Below, piece after piece: positions 15,501 to 24,626 of a stretch of DNA of 64,000 bases. The notes below the pieces were generated by a model. That model saw only the letters and a list, made by a program, of their open reading frames with translations, was not told the DNA's origin and did not search any database. The stretch is taken from NCBI RefSeq assembly GCF_003865015.1, contig NZ_BHVV01000002.1, positions 124,001-188,000 on the forward strand, in the 5' to 3' direction. Each line of letters begins with the position of its first letter. The stretch's first letter is position 1. The translations under genes were made by a program, and so were the position numbers. The stretch is from Sulfurisoma sediminicola (GTDB lineage: Bacteria; Pseudomonadota; Gammaproteobacteria; Burkholderiales; Rhodocyclaceae).

Positions 15501-18059
15501 GGCAGGGACTTCGGCAACCGCTTCCGCCGGCAATTCCATGGGCAGTTCGAAAGCCTCGGTGGCGGCTAACTCGGCGGCGAGCGCCGGCGCTTCGAGCGGA
15601 GCGATCCCGGCGACCTCCGCAAGGGCTTCGGGCTCCGCCGCTGCCGGCTGCGGTTGCTCGGCCGCCGCCGTTTCTTCCTCGCTGAGCAGGCGCTCGCACT
15701 GTGCGACGAGGGTACCGGCGTCGCGCCAGGTACCGCCGCCGGCCTCAAGTTGGGCGACCCAGTCGTGGAAAAGCGCATGGGCCGACTCGAGCACGGCCAG
15801 CAGCGGCGGCGAGACCAGCTGTTCCTGCTGCAGCCACTTGTTGAGAGTCTGCTCGACCGCCCATGCGGCTTCGCCCAGGTCGGTGAGGCCGACCATGCGT
15901 CCGCTGCCCTTCAGGGTGTGGAAGCTGCGCCGTACGGTGGTCAGCGTTTCGCGGTCATGCGGCTGGCTGGCGAGCTGCGGGACGTTGGCGGCGATCGCCG
16001 CGAGAACTTCGTGGGCTTCCTCGAGGAAGATCGAGAGAAGTTCGGCATCGACCTCTGCGCTGCTGGCCTCGGCGAGCCGCGCAGTTTCGGCCGACGGTGC
16101 GGGCGCTTCGGCCGGGGCGGCTTTTTCGACGGCGGCCTCGAAAGCGGCCTCGATGACCGTCGGCGTCTGCTCGGTGTCGATCGCCGCGATGGCGGCGCTG
16201 GCCTGCGCGGCAAGTCCCTGGTCGGCAACGAGGTTGGCGTCCTCGCGCAGCGCTTCCAGGTTGTGCTTGAGTTCCTCGCGCAGCTCGCCCTGTGCTTCCT
16301 GTGGTGCGGCCTTGAGCTGGGCAGCGAGAATCTGCGATTGTGTCAGCGCCTTGTTGATTTCCTGCTCGACGGTCGGCGCCGCGGCTTCCACCACGACCGG
16401 CGCCGGATTGAGGATGGCGTCGAGATCGGCCGGGCCGAACTGCAGCTTCTCGACGAAGAAACCGAGGCCGGAGAGCTTGGCGGCGACATCCTCGAAGTCC
16501 GCCTGCTGCGGCATGTAGAACTCGTCGCGGAAGGTCGCGATGCGGGTTTCGCATTCGTGCAGCACTTCGACGGCGCGATCCTGGCCGAGCACCATGAGCG
16601 CTCCGGTGACCTGGGTCAGCGGCTTGGCGAGCTGACCGAGCTCGGCGCGCTGCGCCGGATTGCGGAAGAAACCGTCGAGAGTCTGCTCGACCACCGCCAG
16701 GTTCGCCAGGATTTCCTTGGCCACCTGGTGCATGAGCAGCCGTTCCTGGGCGCGCCGCGAGATCTCGTCGAGCTGGGGAATCTCCAGCGCGCCTAATGCC
16801 TCGCCGCGCAGCAGCGCGGCCAGCCGTCCCGCGACGGTATCGACCTGATGGGCGAACTGGATGCCGACCTCGGGGAAGTGCTCGAGGGTACTTTCGAGGA
16901 GCAGCAGCGCGGTCGCAATTTCCAGCCCGTCGGCATCACCGTGGCGGGCCGGTTGGGTGGCGATGGCCTCAGCGGTCTTCTGGATCGCCGAGGCCAGGCG
17001 CGCGATCTCGGGCTGGCCGAGTTCATCGAGACGAGCGACGAGCTGCACAACGCCGTCGCGGAACTGCGCCAGGGCCGTTGTGGTGCCAGCGCAGTAGCGG
17101 TTCCAGTGATCCTTGGTCGTCGCCAGCAGCTCGCGGCTGGCGCGCAGCACCGGCTTGAGCGGCGTGATGTCCTGGGCGTCGCCTATCGCGGGAATGAGGT
17201 TGTCGAGCCGGTAGGCGGCGCGCACGCACTCGAGATGATCGCTGCCGTGCGGGGCGCGGGCGACGTAATAGAGGACGTCGCGCATCAGGCGGTCGGCGAC
17301 GGTGCCGGAGCCCTCGAGCAGCTTGCGCAGCTGCCCCTCGATGCGGCCGCACAGCTTCTTGACGGCGGCATCGGCCTCGATGCCGCCGCCGGCCAGCGCG
17401 TCGAAAAAGGCCATGGCGACCCACCAGAAGGCGCGGCTGGCCGGTTGTGACTGCGTCATTTCGACCATGGCGACGGCCATGCGCATGTCGGCGGCGCCCT
17501 TGGGATCCTGCTTGAGCCACTTGAGCAGGCCGCGCTGGAAGCCGAGCCGGGCCGCCTTGATGCGCGCCTGGAGCGCCTCGGTGGCGAGGGGTGCCGGTTC
17601 CTTCTCGCGTCGCGGCGGTCGCAACGTCAGGTCGGGGAAGAACAGCTCGGTCGCCCCGGGCACGGGCTGGCCGCGGGCCACGGCGATGTCGCGGTAGGCG
17701 GGGAACAGCTTGAGCGCCTGATCGGGGCGGCCATCGACGAGGTCATCGAGATAAAGACGGATGGCGGCAAAGCCCTTGCGCCCGGCCTCGGCCGCCTGCG
17801 GCGTCGCCGCAATCGAGCCGTCCTCGAAACCGGCGAGCAGCGCCTCGAGCGCTTCGGCGAACTGGGTAACGCCCTCGAGACCGACGATGGTCAGCGCGCC
17901 GCGCGCCTGGCGCAGATGATTGCGCGCCTGTCCGATCTGCGCCGCCTCATGGCTGGCGGCGAACTGGCCGAGCGCTTCGCCGGCGCGTTCGAGCGCGAGA
18001 TCGATCTCGCCCTTGACCCAGGTCAGGGGGCCGATGTCCAGTTCTGTCGCCATGTTCAT
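12582..18059 (-). CDS. chpA: Hybrid chemotaxis histidine kinase of the type IV pilus Chp system (ChpA/PilL)
   Basis: A giant 1825-residue CheA-type sensor kinase controlling twitching motility through PilG and PilH. Three histidine phosphotransfer-like sites are readable: His714 (SFHTLKGSGRMVG), His906 (VAHTLGGISATTG) and His1121 (LLHTLKGSARMAG); the degenerate N-terminal part probably holds further inactive ones. The ATPase domain has its N box near 1408 (HLLRNAVSHGLE) and the G box GRGVGMDVVKNE near 1507. A CheW-like domain follows at about 1550-1665, then a receiver domain at 1705-1825 with phospho-acceptor Asp1754 (LVDIEMPRMDG). A Pro/Glu/Ala linker includes four repeats of about five residues (FELPS, LELPS). 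Last gene of the pilG-H-I-J-chpA operon. Confidence 0.92.
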   Translation of the reverse strand: MNMATELDIGPLTWVKGEIDLALERAGEALGQFAASHEAAQIGQARNHLRQARGALTIVGLEGVTQFAEALEALLAGFEDGSIAATPQAAEAGRKGFAAIRLYLDDLVDGRPDQALKLFPAYRDIAVARGQPVPGATELFFPDLTLRPPRREKEPAPLATEALQARIKAARLGFQRGLLKWLKQDPKGAADMRMAVAMVEMTQSQPASRAFWWVAMAFFDALAGGGIEADAAVKKLCGRIEGQLRKLLEGSGTVADRLMRDVLYYVARAPHGSDHLECVRAAYRLDNLIPAIGDAQDITPLKPVLRASRELLATTKDHWNRYCAGTTTALAQFRDGVVQLVARLDELGQPEIARLASAIQKTAEAIATQPARHGDADGLEIATALLLLESTLEHFPEVGIQFAHQVDTVAGRLAALLRGEALGALEIPQLDEISRRAQERLLMHQVAKEILANLAVVEQTLDGFFRNPAQRAELGQLAKPLTQVTGALMVLGQDRAVEVLHECETRIATFRDEFYMPQQADFEDVAAKLSGLGFFVEKLQFGPADLDAILNPAPVVVEAAAPTVEQEINKALTQSQILAAQLKAAPQEAQGELREELKHNLEALREDANLVADQGLAAQASAAIAAIDTEQTPTVIEAAFEAAVEKAAPAEAPAPSAETARLAEASSAEVDAELLSIFLEEAHEVLAAIAANVPQLASQPHDRETLTTVRRSFHTLKGSGRMVGLTDLGEAAWAVEQTLNKWLQQEQLVSPPLLAVLESAHALFHDWVAQLEAGGGTWRDAGTLVAQCERLLSEEETAAAEQPQPAAAEPEALAEVAGIAPLEAPALAAELAATEAFELPMELPAEAVAEVPAEPPAVETVMVGECEIARALYDLYVAEARGHVAALQTGLEGARGIDRDLLRVAHTLGGISATTGLPAVQGVAHALELAFERLLDADLPPDEPQRMLLARAVGALEGMVGAIAELRLPAPETGLAAELDRLMPHVPEAEPVAPAGEEVPVFELPSLELPSLELPSFELPVIEPTAIAEATAPSAAVPAEALLMPAGEAIPAALAAEHAITEEEALERRQSRLHDDLDPQLLPFFLEESQDLMREIGTELRNWREQPTDIEISNQLRRLLHTLKGSARMAGAMSIGEIVHGLETRIEASSDITPAFLDEVEATYDRSAMLIDKLRRFGDVDAVTPEEAAAEAAARAAAPVPAAAAAATRAEIAAAAEEAAAKRSLRVRADLVDKLVNEAGEMAIARARIEGEMRTLKAALLDLTENVIRLRNQLREIEIQAESQMQSQLAEAQAHDANFDPLEFDRFTRFQELTRMMAESVNDVSTVQHNLLRNLDHADAALVAQSRLNRELSQALMSVRMVPFSSVADRLYRVVRQTAKELDKRANLDIRGGQTELDRSVLEAMIGPIEHLLRNAVSHGLENRERRATAGKPEIGEIQLTLAQAGNEVLIEMSDDGAGLDLVRIRAKAIERGLLGADEEVDDARIMGMIFQPGFSTAAEVTEVSGRGVGMDVVKNETANLGGRIEIASEAGKGARFRIYLPLTLAVAQAVLIRAGGHLFAIPSAMVEQVSEMKPEAIATIRERRGTDWLGNHYPWHYVGRLLGDPGAHPQPARRHWLMLLKGGSQRIALEVDGLLGNEEVVVKNIGPQLARVVGIAGATVLADGEVALIINPIALASREAAPMALTETTVQRISEEAAVAATPTVMVVDDSLTVRKITGRLLAREGYHVVTAKDGVDALEQLGEVIPDVMLVDIEMPRMDGFDLTRNVRADARTRGIPIIMITSRIADKHRNYAMEIGVNHYLGKPYDEEELLKLIGSYVKKPD
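15001..15060. repeat. Four tandem 15-bp units inside chpA
   Basis: Units GGCAGTTCGAACGAC, GGCAGTTCGAGCGAC (twice) and a degenerate GGCAGTTCGAATACC lie head to tail. On the coding strand they encode repeated ELPSL/F pentapeptides in the linker before the His1121 phosphotransfer domain. Copy number could vary by slippage without changing the frame. Confidence 0.85.
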
Positions 18060-18085
18060 GCGTTAATGCCCGCGCCAGTCCGACC

Positions 18086-20185
18086 TCAGACCTTGAAGCC
18101 GGAAACCGAGCCCTTGAGTTCGACAGCGAGGTTGGCCAGCTGGCCGATCGATACCGCGGTGCGTTTGGTGCCGTCGGTGGTCTGGTCCGTCACCTGGCGG
18201 ATGCCTTCCATCGCGGTCGCCACACCGGTGGCGACGCCCGCCTGATGCTGGGTGTCGGTCGAGATCTTCGCGATCAGTTCGGCCAGGGACTTCGACACGT
18301 TGGAGATTTCCTCCAGGGCCTGGCCGGCGGCGTCGGAGAGCTTGGCGCCCTCGACCACGCCCTGCGTCGAGTATTCCATCGCCGAGACGGCGTCGTGGGT
18401 GTCCGCCTGAATGGTCTTGACGATCGCCGCGATCTGCTTTGTCGCCTCGCCGGAACGTTCGGCCAGACGTTGCACTTCTTCCGCAACCACCGTGAAGCCG
18501 CGGCCCGCCTCGCCGGCCGATGCCGCCTGAATGGCGGCGTTGAGCGCCAGCACGTTGGTCTGCTCGGTAATGTCGGAAATCAGTTCCACGATTTCGCCGA
18601 TCTCCTGCGAGGATTCGCCCAGGCGCTTGATCCGTTTCGATGTCTCCTGGATCTGGCCGCGGATTTCGTTCATGCCCTTGATCGAGTTTTCCACCGCCTC
18701 GGCGCCCTTCTGCGCGGCCTCGAGCGACTGGCGCGCCACGCGGGCCGACTCCAGCGCGTTGCCGGATACCGCGCTCATCGATTGTGCCATCTCGAGCACC
18801 GACTCGCTGGCCTGCTGGATTTCGTGCGACTGGCGCTCGGCGGCCTGGAGCAACTGGGTCGAGGTCTGCTGCGCGGTCTCCGACGCCGCGGCCACCTGGC
18901 CTGCGGCCTCGTTGATTCGCCGCACCAGCACCGACAGTTCTTCAATGGTGTAGTTCACCGAGTCGGCAATGGCGCCGGTCACGTCCTCCGACACCGTTGC
19001 CCGCACCGTCAGGTCGCCGTCGGCCAGGTCGCCCATCTCGTTCATCAACCGCAGAATCGCCTCCTGTGTCGCGTCCTTCGCCGCCTCGGCCTCGCGCCGC
19101 TGCCGCTCGACTTCTCCCTGGCGGTTGTGGGTGTCATCGTTGTAGACCTTGAGCATCAGCACCAGAAGCAGCAACACCAGCGAACCGGAGACGATGACGA
19201 CGATGGTCGGCACGGTGCTTTCCGACTGCTTGCCGATCTCCTGGAACAGGGTGTCGGTCGCGCCGGCCAGCTGTTCGGCCATGGGCTGCAGCTTGACGCC
19301 GCCGGCCTTGGCGGCGTCAAGGTCGGGAATGGCGGCCGCGATCCCGGCGCCGGCGATACCGATCTCGCCGAGCGATTTCTCGAGCGTGTCGCGCACCGTG
19401 CTGTCGACGGCCTTGGCCGCGGCATCCGCCTTCTGGAAGATTTCGGTGAGGTTGGTCTTGAGGATATCCACTGTCTGCAGGTGCATTGGCGCCGGCAGCA
19501 GGAGCACCACGCGGGCGCGGCGGGAGATGTCGATGGACATCTTGGCGATGTCCTCGAGGCGGGGATCGGTCTCGGCGAGTTTGCCGATGTCGGCCGAGGC
19601 CTTGGCGAGCTTGTCCGAGGCTTCGGCGAGGCCTTTCAGCGATTTTTCCTTGGCGAGCACGACGCCCAGGCCTGCATCCAGGCCCTTCCAGGCGCCGGCA
19701 ATCTTGTCGACCCCCGGCCGCAGCGCTTCGTCGACCGCTACCGCATCGAAGCCCGCCTCACTGCCGCCGTTGGTCAGCAGATTGAGCAGGGTGCCGAAGC
19801 GCGCGCGGCCAGACGACAAGGCGGCGAAGTCGATGGCGGAACCCTGGGTCGTCACGCGCACGGCGCCCTTGCCGATGATCTGCGAGAACACCCGCATCTC
19901 GGCGATGATCGCGCGGTGGGTATCGCGGATTTCCGTGGTACGGATCTGCTGCCACAGCACGAACACGAGCGTCACCAGGAAGAAGAAGGCGGCTGCGCCG
20001 AGAATCTGCAACTGCAGGTTGGCCGGCTTGGTGCCTATCAGCGGCAGCTTGAGCTGGCGCCGACGGTCTACCGCGGGCGATCCGCCGGCCCCTGCGGCGG
20101 GCGCCTCGCCCATCACGGTCGTCTGCGGTGCGGGCCGCTTGCGGCGGTCGAATGTCGGCAGCTTGAAGGGCAGCTTAAATGCCAT
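18086..20185 (-). CDS. pilJ: Methyl-accepting chemotaxis protein PilJ
   Basis: A 699-residue inner-membrane chemoreceptor of the twitching motility system. A cytoplasmic N-terminus of about 57 residues precedes a transmembrane helix at about 58-78. A periplasmic PilJ sensory region follows, then a second helix at about 322-342 ([19 protein letters not shown]), a HAMP region and the MCP signalling domain. The hairpin tip contains [20 protein letters not shown] and [19 protein letters not shown]. It feeds ChpA via the CheW-like PilI encoded just upstream. ATG at 20185 gives family-typical length. Confidence 0.92.
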   Translation of the reverse strand: MAFKLPFKLPTFDRRKRPAPQTTVMGEAPAAGAGGSPAVDRRRQLKLPLIGTKPANLQLQILGAAAFFFLVTLVFVLWQQIRTTEIRDTHRAIIAEMRVFSQIIGKGAVRVTTQGSAIDFAALSSGRARFGTLLNLLTNGGSEAGFDAVAVDEALRPGVDKIAGAWKGLDAGLGVVLAKEKSLKGLAEASDKLAKASADIGKLAETDPRLEDIAKMSIDISRRARVVLLLPAPMHLQTVDILKTNLTEIFQKADAAAKAVDSTVRDTLEKSLGEIGIAGAGIAAAIPDLDAAKAGGVKLQPMAEQLAGATDTLFQEIGKQSESTVPTIVVIVSGSLVLLLLVLMLKVYNDDTHNRQGEVERQRREAEAAKDATQEAILRLMNEMGDLADGDLTVRATVSEDVTGAIADSVNYTIEELSVLVRRINEAAGQVAAASETAQQTSTQLLQAAERQSHEIQQASESVLEMAQSMSAVSGNALESARVARQSLEAAQKGAEAVENSIKGMNEIRGQIQETSKRIKRLGESSQEIGEIVELISDITEQTNVLALNAAIQAASAGEAGRGFTVVAEEVQRLAERSGEATKQIAAIVKTIQADTHDAVSAMEYSTQGVVEGAKLSDAAGQALEEISNVSKSLAELIAKISTDTQHQAGVATGVATAMEGIRQVTDQTTDGTKRTAVSIGQLANLAVELKGSVSGFKV

Positions 20186-20239
20186 GTTTAGTCCCCTGGT
20201 GGTCCTGGTGGTTCATGGTGGGTGTGCGTCACGCGGCGA

Positions 20240-20756
20240 TCAGTTCGACACGTTGAGAAATTCGGGGTCGTCGAGCAGCGACTTGATCTGTAACCGGGTC
20301 CAGGCCTGGCCGCTGGGGTCGACATAACGGGCACCGGACCACGCCGGTGCATTGTCCGCCGGAGCCTCTTCCGTCATGTCGGCGAGGCCCTTGAGTCCGA
20401 GGGTGCGATTGACCAGCAGTGCGCTGTTGATGCCGTGACGCGAGCCAACCAGCAGAAGACGGGCTTCGCTGTTGCGCGGGGTCGCCTCGCCGCCACGGAA
20501 GGCGGAAAAATCGACGACGCTGTAGAGCGCACCGCGGACGTTGGCGACGCCGGCGAACCACGGCTTGGTCAGCGGTACGTTGGTCAGGGGGGGGCAGCGG
20601 CAGCACTTCGCCGGAATCGGACAGTTCGAGCAGGCAGTGGTCCTTGCCGGAGATGATGCCCAGCAAGGCACGTGCCGTTTCACCCCGGCGCGCCGAGGTC
20701 AGCCGTTCGGACAGGCCGGCCTGGAACTCCCGCAGGCTGAGACGACGTCTTGCCAT
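20240..20756 (-). pseudogene. pilI: CheW-like adaptor PilI, interrupted by a +1 frameshift in a C8 tract
   Basis: The N-terminal part (MARRRLSLREFQAGLSERL to LELSDSGEVLPLPP) reads in one frame from the ATG at 20756. The rest of the CheW-like domain (LTNVPLTKPWFAGVANVRG, ALYSVVDFSAFRGG, to DDPEFLNVSN) reads in another frame, ending at 20240. The switch lies at eight G on the plus strand (20587-20594), C8 on the coding strand. With seven C the two halves join as LPLPPLTNVPL, giving a 171-residue protein of normal PilI length. As written, the frame runs out of register to 20229. The cause may be a sequencing or assembly error in the homopolymer, a true mutation, or phase variation. PilI couples PilJ to ChpA. 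Confidence 0.85.
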
Positions 20757-20777
20757 GACCTGTAACGGTCCCGTTCC

Positions 20778-21143
20778 TTAGCCCAGCGCGGCGATCTTGG
20801 CCAGCAGCGCGGCCTGGTCGACGGGCTTGACCATGTAGTCGTGGGCACCTTGGCGCATGCCCCAGATCTTGTCCGTTTCCTGATCCTTGGTGGTGCACAT
20901 GATGACCGGGATGTGCTGCGTCGCCGGCTCGCGCGAGATGGTGCGCGTGGCCTGGAAGCCGTTCATGCCAGGCATCACCACGTCCATGAGGATGAGGTCG
21001 GGCAGCTGTTCCTTGGCGACGGTGATCGCTTGCTCACCGCTCTCGGCGGTGATGATGTGGAAACCGTTTTTCGTCAGCAGATCGGTCAGCACGTGACGTT
21101 CGGTCGGCGAATCGTCGACCACGAGGATTTTCTTGATGGGCAT
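20778..21143 (-). CDS. pilH: Twitching motility response regulator PilH
   Basis: A 121-residue single-domain CheY-like receiver. The acidic pair is in ILVVDDSPTERHVL, the phospho-acceptor Asp is in LILMDVVMPGMNG, and the switch Lys is in YMVKPVD. In the Chp system PilH balances PilG and is often a phosphate sink or promotes retraction. The CTTKDQETDKIWGMRQGA segment is characteristic of PilH. It lies between pilG and pilI in the standard order. Confidence 0.92.
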   Translation of the reverse strand: MPIKKILVVDDSPTERHVLTDLLTKNGFHIITAESGEQAITVAKEQLPDLILMDVVMPGMNGFQATRTISREPATQHIPVIMCTTKDQETDKIWGMRQGAHDYMVKPVDQAALLAKIAALG

Positions 21144-21163
21144 TTGTCTGTTCTCCTGGGCTG

Positions 21164-21559
21164 TCAGGTGGCGCGGCCGGCATGGGTGGCCACCGTTTTG
21201 ATAAGACTTTCCTTGGTGAAGGGCTTGGTCAGGTATTCGTCGGAGCCGACCATGCGTCCGCGTGCACGGTCGAACAGGCCGTCCTTCGAGGAAAGCATGA
21301 TGACCGGCGTGCTGGCGAAGCGGGGATTCTTCTTGATGAGGGCGCAGGTCTGGTAACCGTCGAGGCGCGGCATCAGGATGTCACAGAAGATGACCGTCGG
21401 CTGGTTGTCCGCGATCTTGGCCAGGGCATCGAAGCCGTCTTCGGCGACCAGTACCTGGCAGCCGGCCTGGACGAGAAAGATCTCGGCGCTCTTGCGGATG
21501 GTGTTCGAATCATCGATCACCATCACCTTGACGCCCTTCAAGTCAGCCACGTCGGACAA
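21164..21559 (-). CDS. pilG: Twitching motility response regulator PilG
   Basis: A single-domain CheY-like receiver of 131 residues with VMVIDDSNTIRKSAEIFL, the phospho-acceptor region VIFCDILMPRLDGYQTC and the switch Lys in YLTKPFTKE. It is the output regulator that promotes pilus extension and cAMP signalling in the Pseudomonas model. I chose the TTG at 21559 because GGGGAGA lies about nine bases upstream and the family starts near DLKGVKVM. An ATG at 21595 would add 12 residues but has no clear ribosome site. First gene of the Chp operon. The 249 bases between it and thiD (21560-21808) hold no gene that I can support. Confidence 0.9.
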   Translation of the reverse strand: MSDVADLKGVKVMVIDDSNTIRKSAEIFLVQAGCQVLVAEDGFDALAKIADNQPTVIFCDILMPRLDGYQTCALIKKNPRFASTPVIMLSSKDGLFDRARGRMVGSDEYLTKPFTKESLIKTVATHAGRAT

Positions 21560-21808
21560 CGGACCCGTCTCCCCTTTCTGCCCTTCTCTGCACATCCAAC
21601 GTCGATGTGCCGGTTTTGCCGCGAATATACATCAATCAGACCTGAAACATCGCAAAGCCTTCATGGCCGACGAGGCTCGCCGGACAACACGGACCGGACG
21701 GAAAATCCTCCCAGCTGGGCTCCGGCTCCGGGCCGTCGCAGCAGCAATGGCGATGGCCGCACTCAGGTTAGAATCGGCGCATCTTACCGCACCCCGTCGC
21801 TTGCGCGC

Positions 21809-22657
21809 ATGCCGATGACCCCTACTGCCCCGGATTTGTTGCCGCCGATGGTGCTGACCTTCGCCGCCGCGGATCCTACCGGCGGCGCCGGCATTCAGGC
21901 GGATCTGCTGACGCTGGCCAGCATGGGCTGCCATCCGCTCTCGGTCGTTACGGCCCTGACGGTGCAGGATACGACCGGCGTCGAGGCCGTCATGGCCATA
22001 GACGGCGGATGGGTGGCCGACCAGGCCCGCGCCCTGCTCGAGGACATGCCGGTGGCGGCCTTCAAGCTCGGCATGCTCGGCAGCGTCGAGGCCATCGCCG
22101 CCATCGCCGAGGTCCTTTCCGACTATCCCGACATTCCCCGGGTGCTCGACCCGGTGCTGACCTCCGGGCGCGGCGATGCACTGGCCGACGAGGAAATGAT
22201 CGACGCCATGATCGAGCTGCTGCTGCCGCAGACGACCATCCTCACGCCGAACAGCCTCGAGGCGCGCCGCCTCGCGCTGGACGAGGACAACGAGGCCGAC
22301 GCGCCCGACCTACCCGAATGCGCACGCCGGCTGATCAACGCCGGCTGCGGCTACGTTCTGGTCACCGGCACCCACGAGGGAACGCCGCAGGTGGTCAACA
22401 CGCTCTACGGCTCGCATGGCGCCGTGCGCAGCGACAGCTGGGAGCGCCTTCCCGGCAGCTACCATGGCTCGGGCTGTACGCTGGCCTCGGCCATCGCCGC
22501 CAATCTCGCCCTGGGGCTCGACATCGCCGAGGCGGTGCGCGATGCGCAGGAATACACTTGGCAGACGCTGGCCGCGGGCTTCCGCCCCGGCATGGGGCAG
22601 TACATTCCGGATCGCTTCTTCTGGGCGCGGGAGGATGAAGATGAGCAGGACCAATAG
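21809..22657 (+). CDS. thiD: Hydroxymethylpyrimidine/phosphomethylpyrimidine kinase ThiD
   Basis: A 282-residue ribokinase-fold enzyme that phosphorylates HMP and HMP-P to HMP-PP for thiamine synthesis. Motifs include AAADPTGGAGIQADLLTLAS near the N-terminus, VLDPVLTSGRGDALADEE and the anion-hole, catalytic region SYHGSGCTLASAIAANLA. The protein starts at ATG 21809, or at the next Met two codons on. The gene overlaps thiE by 17 bases. No TPP riboswitch sequence was seen upstream; a possible -10 (TAGAAT) lies at 21769-21774. Confidence 0.92.
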   Translation: MPMTPTAPDLLPPMVLTFAAADPTGGAGIQADLLTLASMGCHPLSVVTALTVQDTTGVEAVMAIDGGWVADQARALLEDMPVAAFKLGMLGSVEAIAAIAEVLSDYPDIPRVLDPVLTSGRGDALADEEMIDAMIELLLPQTTILTPNSLEARRLALDEDNEADAPDLPECARRLINAGCGYVLVTGTHEGTPQVVNTLYGSHGAVRSDSWERLPGSYHGSGCTLASAIAANLALGLDIAEAVRDAQEYTWQTLAAGFRPGMGQYIPDRFFWAREDEDEQDQ

Positions 22658-23276
22658 GGGATTGCGCGGTCTTTATGCGGTGACGCCGGCAGACAACCTG
22701 CTGCCGCGGCTGTCTGCGCTGGTAGGTCTCGCGCTCGAGGGGGGAGCGAGGCTGGTGCAATACCGCAACAAGGAGGCGCCGATGCCGCTCAAGCGCTCGC
22801 AGGCGGCGGAATTGCTGCGCATCTGCCACGCCCATGACGCCAGGCTCATCGTCAATGACGACGTCTGGCTCGCCATCGAGATCGGTGCCGACGGCGTACA
22901 CCTCGGCCGCGACGATGCCGATCCGGTGATGGCGCGGCAGGCGCTCGGCCCCAAGCGGCTGCTCGGCGTGTCCTGCTACGACGACGTCGAGCGCGCGGTC
23001 GCGGCCGAAGCCGCCGGTGCCGACTACGTGGCCATCGGCAGCATGTTTCCTTCGGCGACCAAGCCCAATGCCACCCGCGCGCCGCTCGAACTGATCACCG
23101 AGATCAAGCGCCGGGTCAAGGTTCCGGTCGCCGCCATCGGCGGCATCAAGCTCGAGAACGCGCCCGCCGTGCTCGCCGCCGGCGCCGACATGGTGGCGGT
23201 GGTTAGCGATCTCTTCGACGCCATGGACATCAAGGGCCGCGCCGCGGCCTTCCAGAAACTGTTCGACACCAAGTGA
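22641..23276 (+). CDS. thiE: Thiamine-phosphate synthase ThiE
   Basis: A 211-residue TIM-barrel enzyme joining HMP-PP and thiazole phosphate to thiamine phosphate. LYAVTPADN opens the barrel. Other motifs are [46 protein letters not shown] and VAAIGGI. I start at ATG 22641 because GGAGG lies six bases upstream; the ATG at 22635 abuts that site. It overlaps thiD at the 5' end and nearly touches hemL at the 3' end. Confidence 0.93.
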   Translation: MSRTNRGLRGLYAVTPADNLLPRLSALVGLALEGGARLVQYRNKEAPMPLKRSQAAELLRICHAHDARLIVNDDVWLAIEIGADGVHLGRDDADPVMARQALGPKRLLGVSCYDDVERAVAAEAAGADYVAIGSMFPSATKPNATRAPLELITEIKRRVKVPVAAIGGIKLENAPAVLAAGADMVAVVSDLFDAMDIKGRAAAFQKLFDTK

Positions 23277-23281
23277 ATGCA

Positions 23282-24550
23282 ATGACCCGCAACGAAGACC
23301 TTTTCAGCCGTGCCCAGAAAACCATCCCCGGCGGCGTCAATTCGCCCGTCCGCGCCTTCCGCTCCGTCGGCGGCACCCCGCGCTTCTTCACCCGTGGCGA
23401 AGGGGCTTATGTCTGGGACGCGGACGGCAAACGCTACATCGACTACGTCGGTTCCTGGGGGCCGCTGATCCTCGGCCATGCCGATCCCGACGTGGTGCGC
23501 GCAGTGCAGCAGGCGGCGGCGCAGGGCCTCACTTTCGGCGCGCCGACCGAGGCCGAGATCGAACTGGCCGAATTGCTGGTCAAGCTGGTGCCGAGCATGG
23601 AACTGGTGCGGCTCGTCTCCTCGGGCACCGAGGCGACCATGAGCGCGATCCGCCTGGCGCGCGGCTACACCGACCGCGACATGATCATCAAGTTCGAGGG
23701 CTGCTACCACGGCCATGCCGACAGCCTGCTGGTCAAGGCCGGCTCAGGCGCGCTGACCTTCGGCAACCCCTCGTCGGCCGGCGTGCCGCCGGACCTGGCC
23801 AAGCATACGCTGGTGCTCGACTACAACGATGCCGCCGAACTGGCCCACGTCTTCCACCAGCACGGTCGCGACATCGCCTGCGTCATCGTCGAGCCGGTCG
23901 CCGGCAACATGAACCTGATCCGGCCCACGCCGGAGTTCCTCAAGGCCATGCGCCACCTCTGCGACCAGCACGGCGCGCTCTTGATCTTCGACGAGGTGAT
24001 GACGGGTTTCCGCGTCGGGGCGGGCAGCGCCCAGGGTCTGTTCGGCATCACGCCGGATCTCTCCACCTTCGGCAAGGTGGTCGGCGGCGGCCTGCCGCTG
24101 GGCGCCTTCGGCGGTCGTCGTGACGTCATGGAGAAGATCGCGCCGCTCGGCCCCGTATATCAGGCCGGCACGCTCTCGGGTAACCCGCTGTCGGTGGCGG
24201 CAGGACTGGCCACGTTGCAGAAGGTCATGCAGCCCGGCTTCTACGAGGCGCTGACGGCGAAGACGCTATCCCTCGTCGATGGCCTGGCAGCGGCGGCGAA
24301 AAGGAAGGGCGTGAAGTTCTGCGCGCAGTCCGTCGGCGGCATGTTCGGCGTCTATTTCTCGGACGTGGTGCCGACCTCTTACGACGAGGTGATGGCCTGC
24401 GACAAGGAAGCCTTCAACCGCTTCTTCCACGCCATGCTGGAAAAGGGCGTTTATCTCGCACCTTCGGCCTTCGAGGCCGGCTTCGTTTCCGCGGCGCATT
24501 CGGATGCCGACATCGCGGCGACCGTCGCCGCGGCCGAGGCCTGCTTCTAG
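23282..24550 (+). CDS. hemL: Glutamate-1-semialdehyde 2,1-aminomutase HemL
   Basis: A 422-residue PLP enzyme converting glutamate-1-semialdehyde to 5-aminolevulinate in the C5 tetrapyrrole pathway. Motifs include [17 protein letters not shown], the PLP phosphate contact [27 protein letters not shown] and the Schiff-base lysine in [22 protein letters not shown] at 23273 overlapping the thiE stop would add three residues; I chose ATG 23282, which matches the family N-terminus. It probably belongs to a thiD-thiE-hemL operon, and so shares expression with thiamine genes. Confidence 0.93.
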   Translation: MTRNEDLFSRAQKTIPGGVNSPVRAFRSVGGTPRFFTRGEGAYVWDADGKRYIDYVGSWGPLILGHADPDVVRAVQQAAAQGLTFGAPTEAEIELAELLVKLVPSMELVRLVSSGTEATMSAIRLARGYTDRDMIIKFEGCYHGHADSLLVKAGSGALTFGNPSSAGVPPDLAKHTLVLDYNDAAELAHVFHQHGRDIACVIVEPVAGNMNLIRPTPEFLKAMRHLCDQHGALLIFDEVMTGFRVGAGSAQGLFGITPDLSTFGKVVGGGLPLGAFGGRRDVMEKIAPLGPVYQAGTLSGNPLSVAAGLATLQKVMQPGFYEALTAKTLSLVDGLAAAAKRKGVKFCAQSVGGMFGVYFSDVVPTSYDEVMACDKEAFNRFFHAMLEKGVYLAPSAFEAGFVSAAHSDADIAATVAAAEACF

Positions 24551-24626
24551 GCGCCGGCCGAAAAGTCGGCACCCCAAGGGTACTTCCTGCGGGGCGCGCT
24601 GGCGATACGGCGGTTTCCCGGCGCGA

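Noticed and set aside
12654-15569. A 971-codon open frame on the plus strand
   Set aside because: It lies entirely antisense to chpA, whose domains are clear. The translation is His/Gln/Arg/Asp-rich low-complexity sequence typical of shadow frames in GC-rich DNA.
18245-20191. A 648-codon plus-strand open frame
   Set aside because: It is the antisense shadow of pilJ, with biased His/Arg/Gly composition and no recognisable domain.
20229-20683. Programmed ribosomal frameshifting in pilI
   Set aside because: A C8 run can slip, but no stop codon follows closely in the initial frame and no downstream stimulator was identified. Sequencing error or polymerase slippage is simpler.
21560-21808. A rubredoxin gene between pilG and thiD, as known in related bacteria
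   Set aside because: No CxxCG pair or acidic small reading frame was found in this gap.
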